From: Belnapia sp.
Lineage (GTDB): Bacteria; Pseudomonadota; Alphaproteobacteria; Acetobacterales; Acetobacteraceae
Assembly (NCBI GenBank): GCA_028291445.1
Contig: JAQGIA010000242.1
Span: 1-6,310, forward strand
Length of the DNA stretch: 6,310 nt
Reading direction: 5' to 3'
The notes under the pieces are model-generated. The model had not been told where the DNA came from. It saw nothing but the letters and a program-made list of their open reading frames with translations, and ran no database searches. The first letter of the stretch is position 1, and each line of letters begins with the position of its first letter. Positions 6,140 to 6,310 of the stretch are shown here, piece after piece. A program made the position numbers and the translations under genes.

Positions 6140-6310
6140 ATGCAGCCAGCCGACCACGCCGCGTCCGACAGCTCCAGCACTGCCATCCACGGCCGCGAAG
6201 GCATTATCAATTCGTCAGATGCCGGGACGTGTTTGATCGCGACGCAGTACGATACTGTCGTTCATGGTGCCATTTGGGCGCACGTCTCCTCTCGCCAGAT
6301 CTGGAAGGCC
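6140..6310 (+). CDS. Possible hypothetical ORF, open at the right edge
   Basis: From ATG 6140 the frame is open for 57 codons to the end of the window. A purine-rich AAGAGA (6127-6132) sits about seven bases upstream and could be a ribosome site. The translated start (MQPADHAASDSSSTAIHGRE) is Ser/Ala-rich and matches no family I know. From about 6200 base composition is less GC-rich than the rest and codon use is mixed, so this may equally be non-coding DNA leading to the next gene. Confidence 0.25.
   Translation, partial: MQPADHAASDSSSTAIHGREGIINSSDAGTCLIATQYDTVVHGAIWAHVSSRQIWKA

Overview
The window is about 70% GC with strong G/C preference at third codon positions. It reads like a chromosomal segment of a high-GC alphaproteobacterium. 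Acetobacteraceae such as Roseomonas-like genera are my best guess, from the gene mix and codon style; no marker gene proves it.

Left part (1-1821, minus strand): a two-gene operon. An LLM-class flavin oxidoreductase of the F420-G6PDH-like type is followed by an SMP-30/gluconolactonase-family lactonase that runs off the left edge. The two overlap by 4 bases (ATGA). A short divergent intergenic region (1822-2018) separates them from a plus-strand operon. That operon begins with a GH13 alpha-glucosidase-type enzyme (2019-3629) having all catalytic residues. It is followed by a five-helix membrane protein and a DUF305 (CopM-like, His/Met-rich) protein. The sugar-related enzymes on both sides fit a role in saccharide or sugar-lactone metabolism, but the LLM enzyme's substrate is unknown.

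The most striking point in the coding half is that the membrane protein and the DUF305 protein lie in one continuous reading frame broken only by a TAG at 4289-4291. The stop falls inside the first DUF305 His-His motif, at a position that can be aligned residue by residue with the second copy of the motif. The natural gene is therefore probably one membrane-anchored periplasmic DUF305 protein, split here by a nonsense change or by a sequencing error.

Right part (4907-6310): gene-poor. It holds one plausible small hydrophilic ORF (5059-5313), with an imperfect 30-base palindrome upstream and a GC-rich stem-loop just after its stop. After about 340 bases without a recognisable gene come two decayed gene remnants placed end to end. 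The first is the N-terminus of a short-chain dehydrogenase (TGxxSGIG region, frameshifted). The second is the C-terminal two thirds of a response-regulator receiver domain in three successive frames. A weak hypothetical ORF is open at the right edge. I see no CRISPR, tRNA, rRNA, insertion sequence or defence system, and no convincing new multi-gene system.
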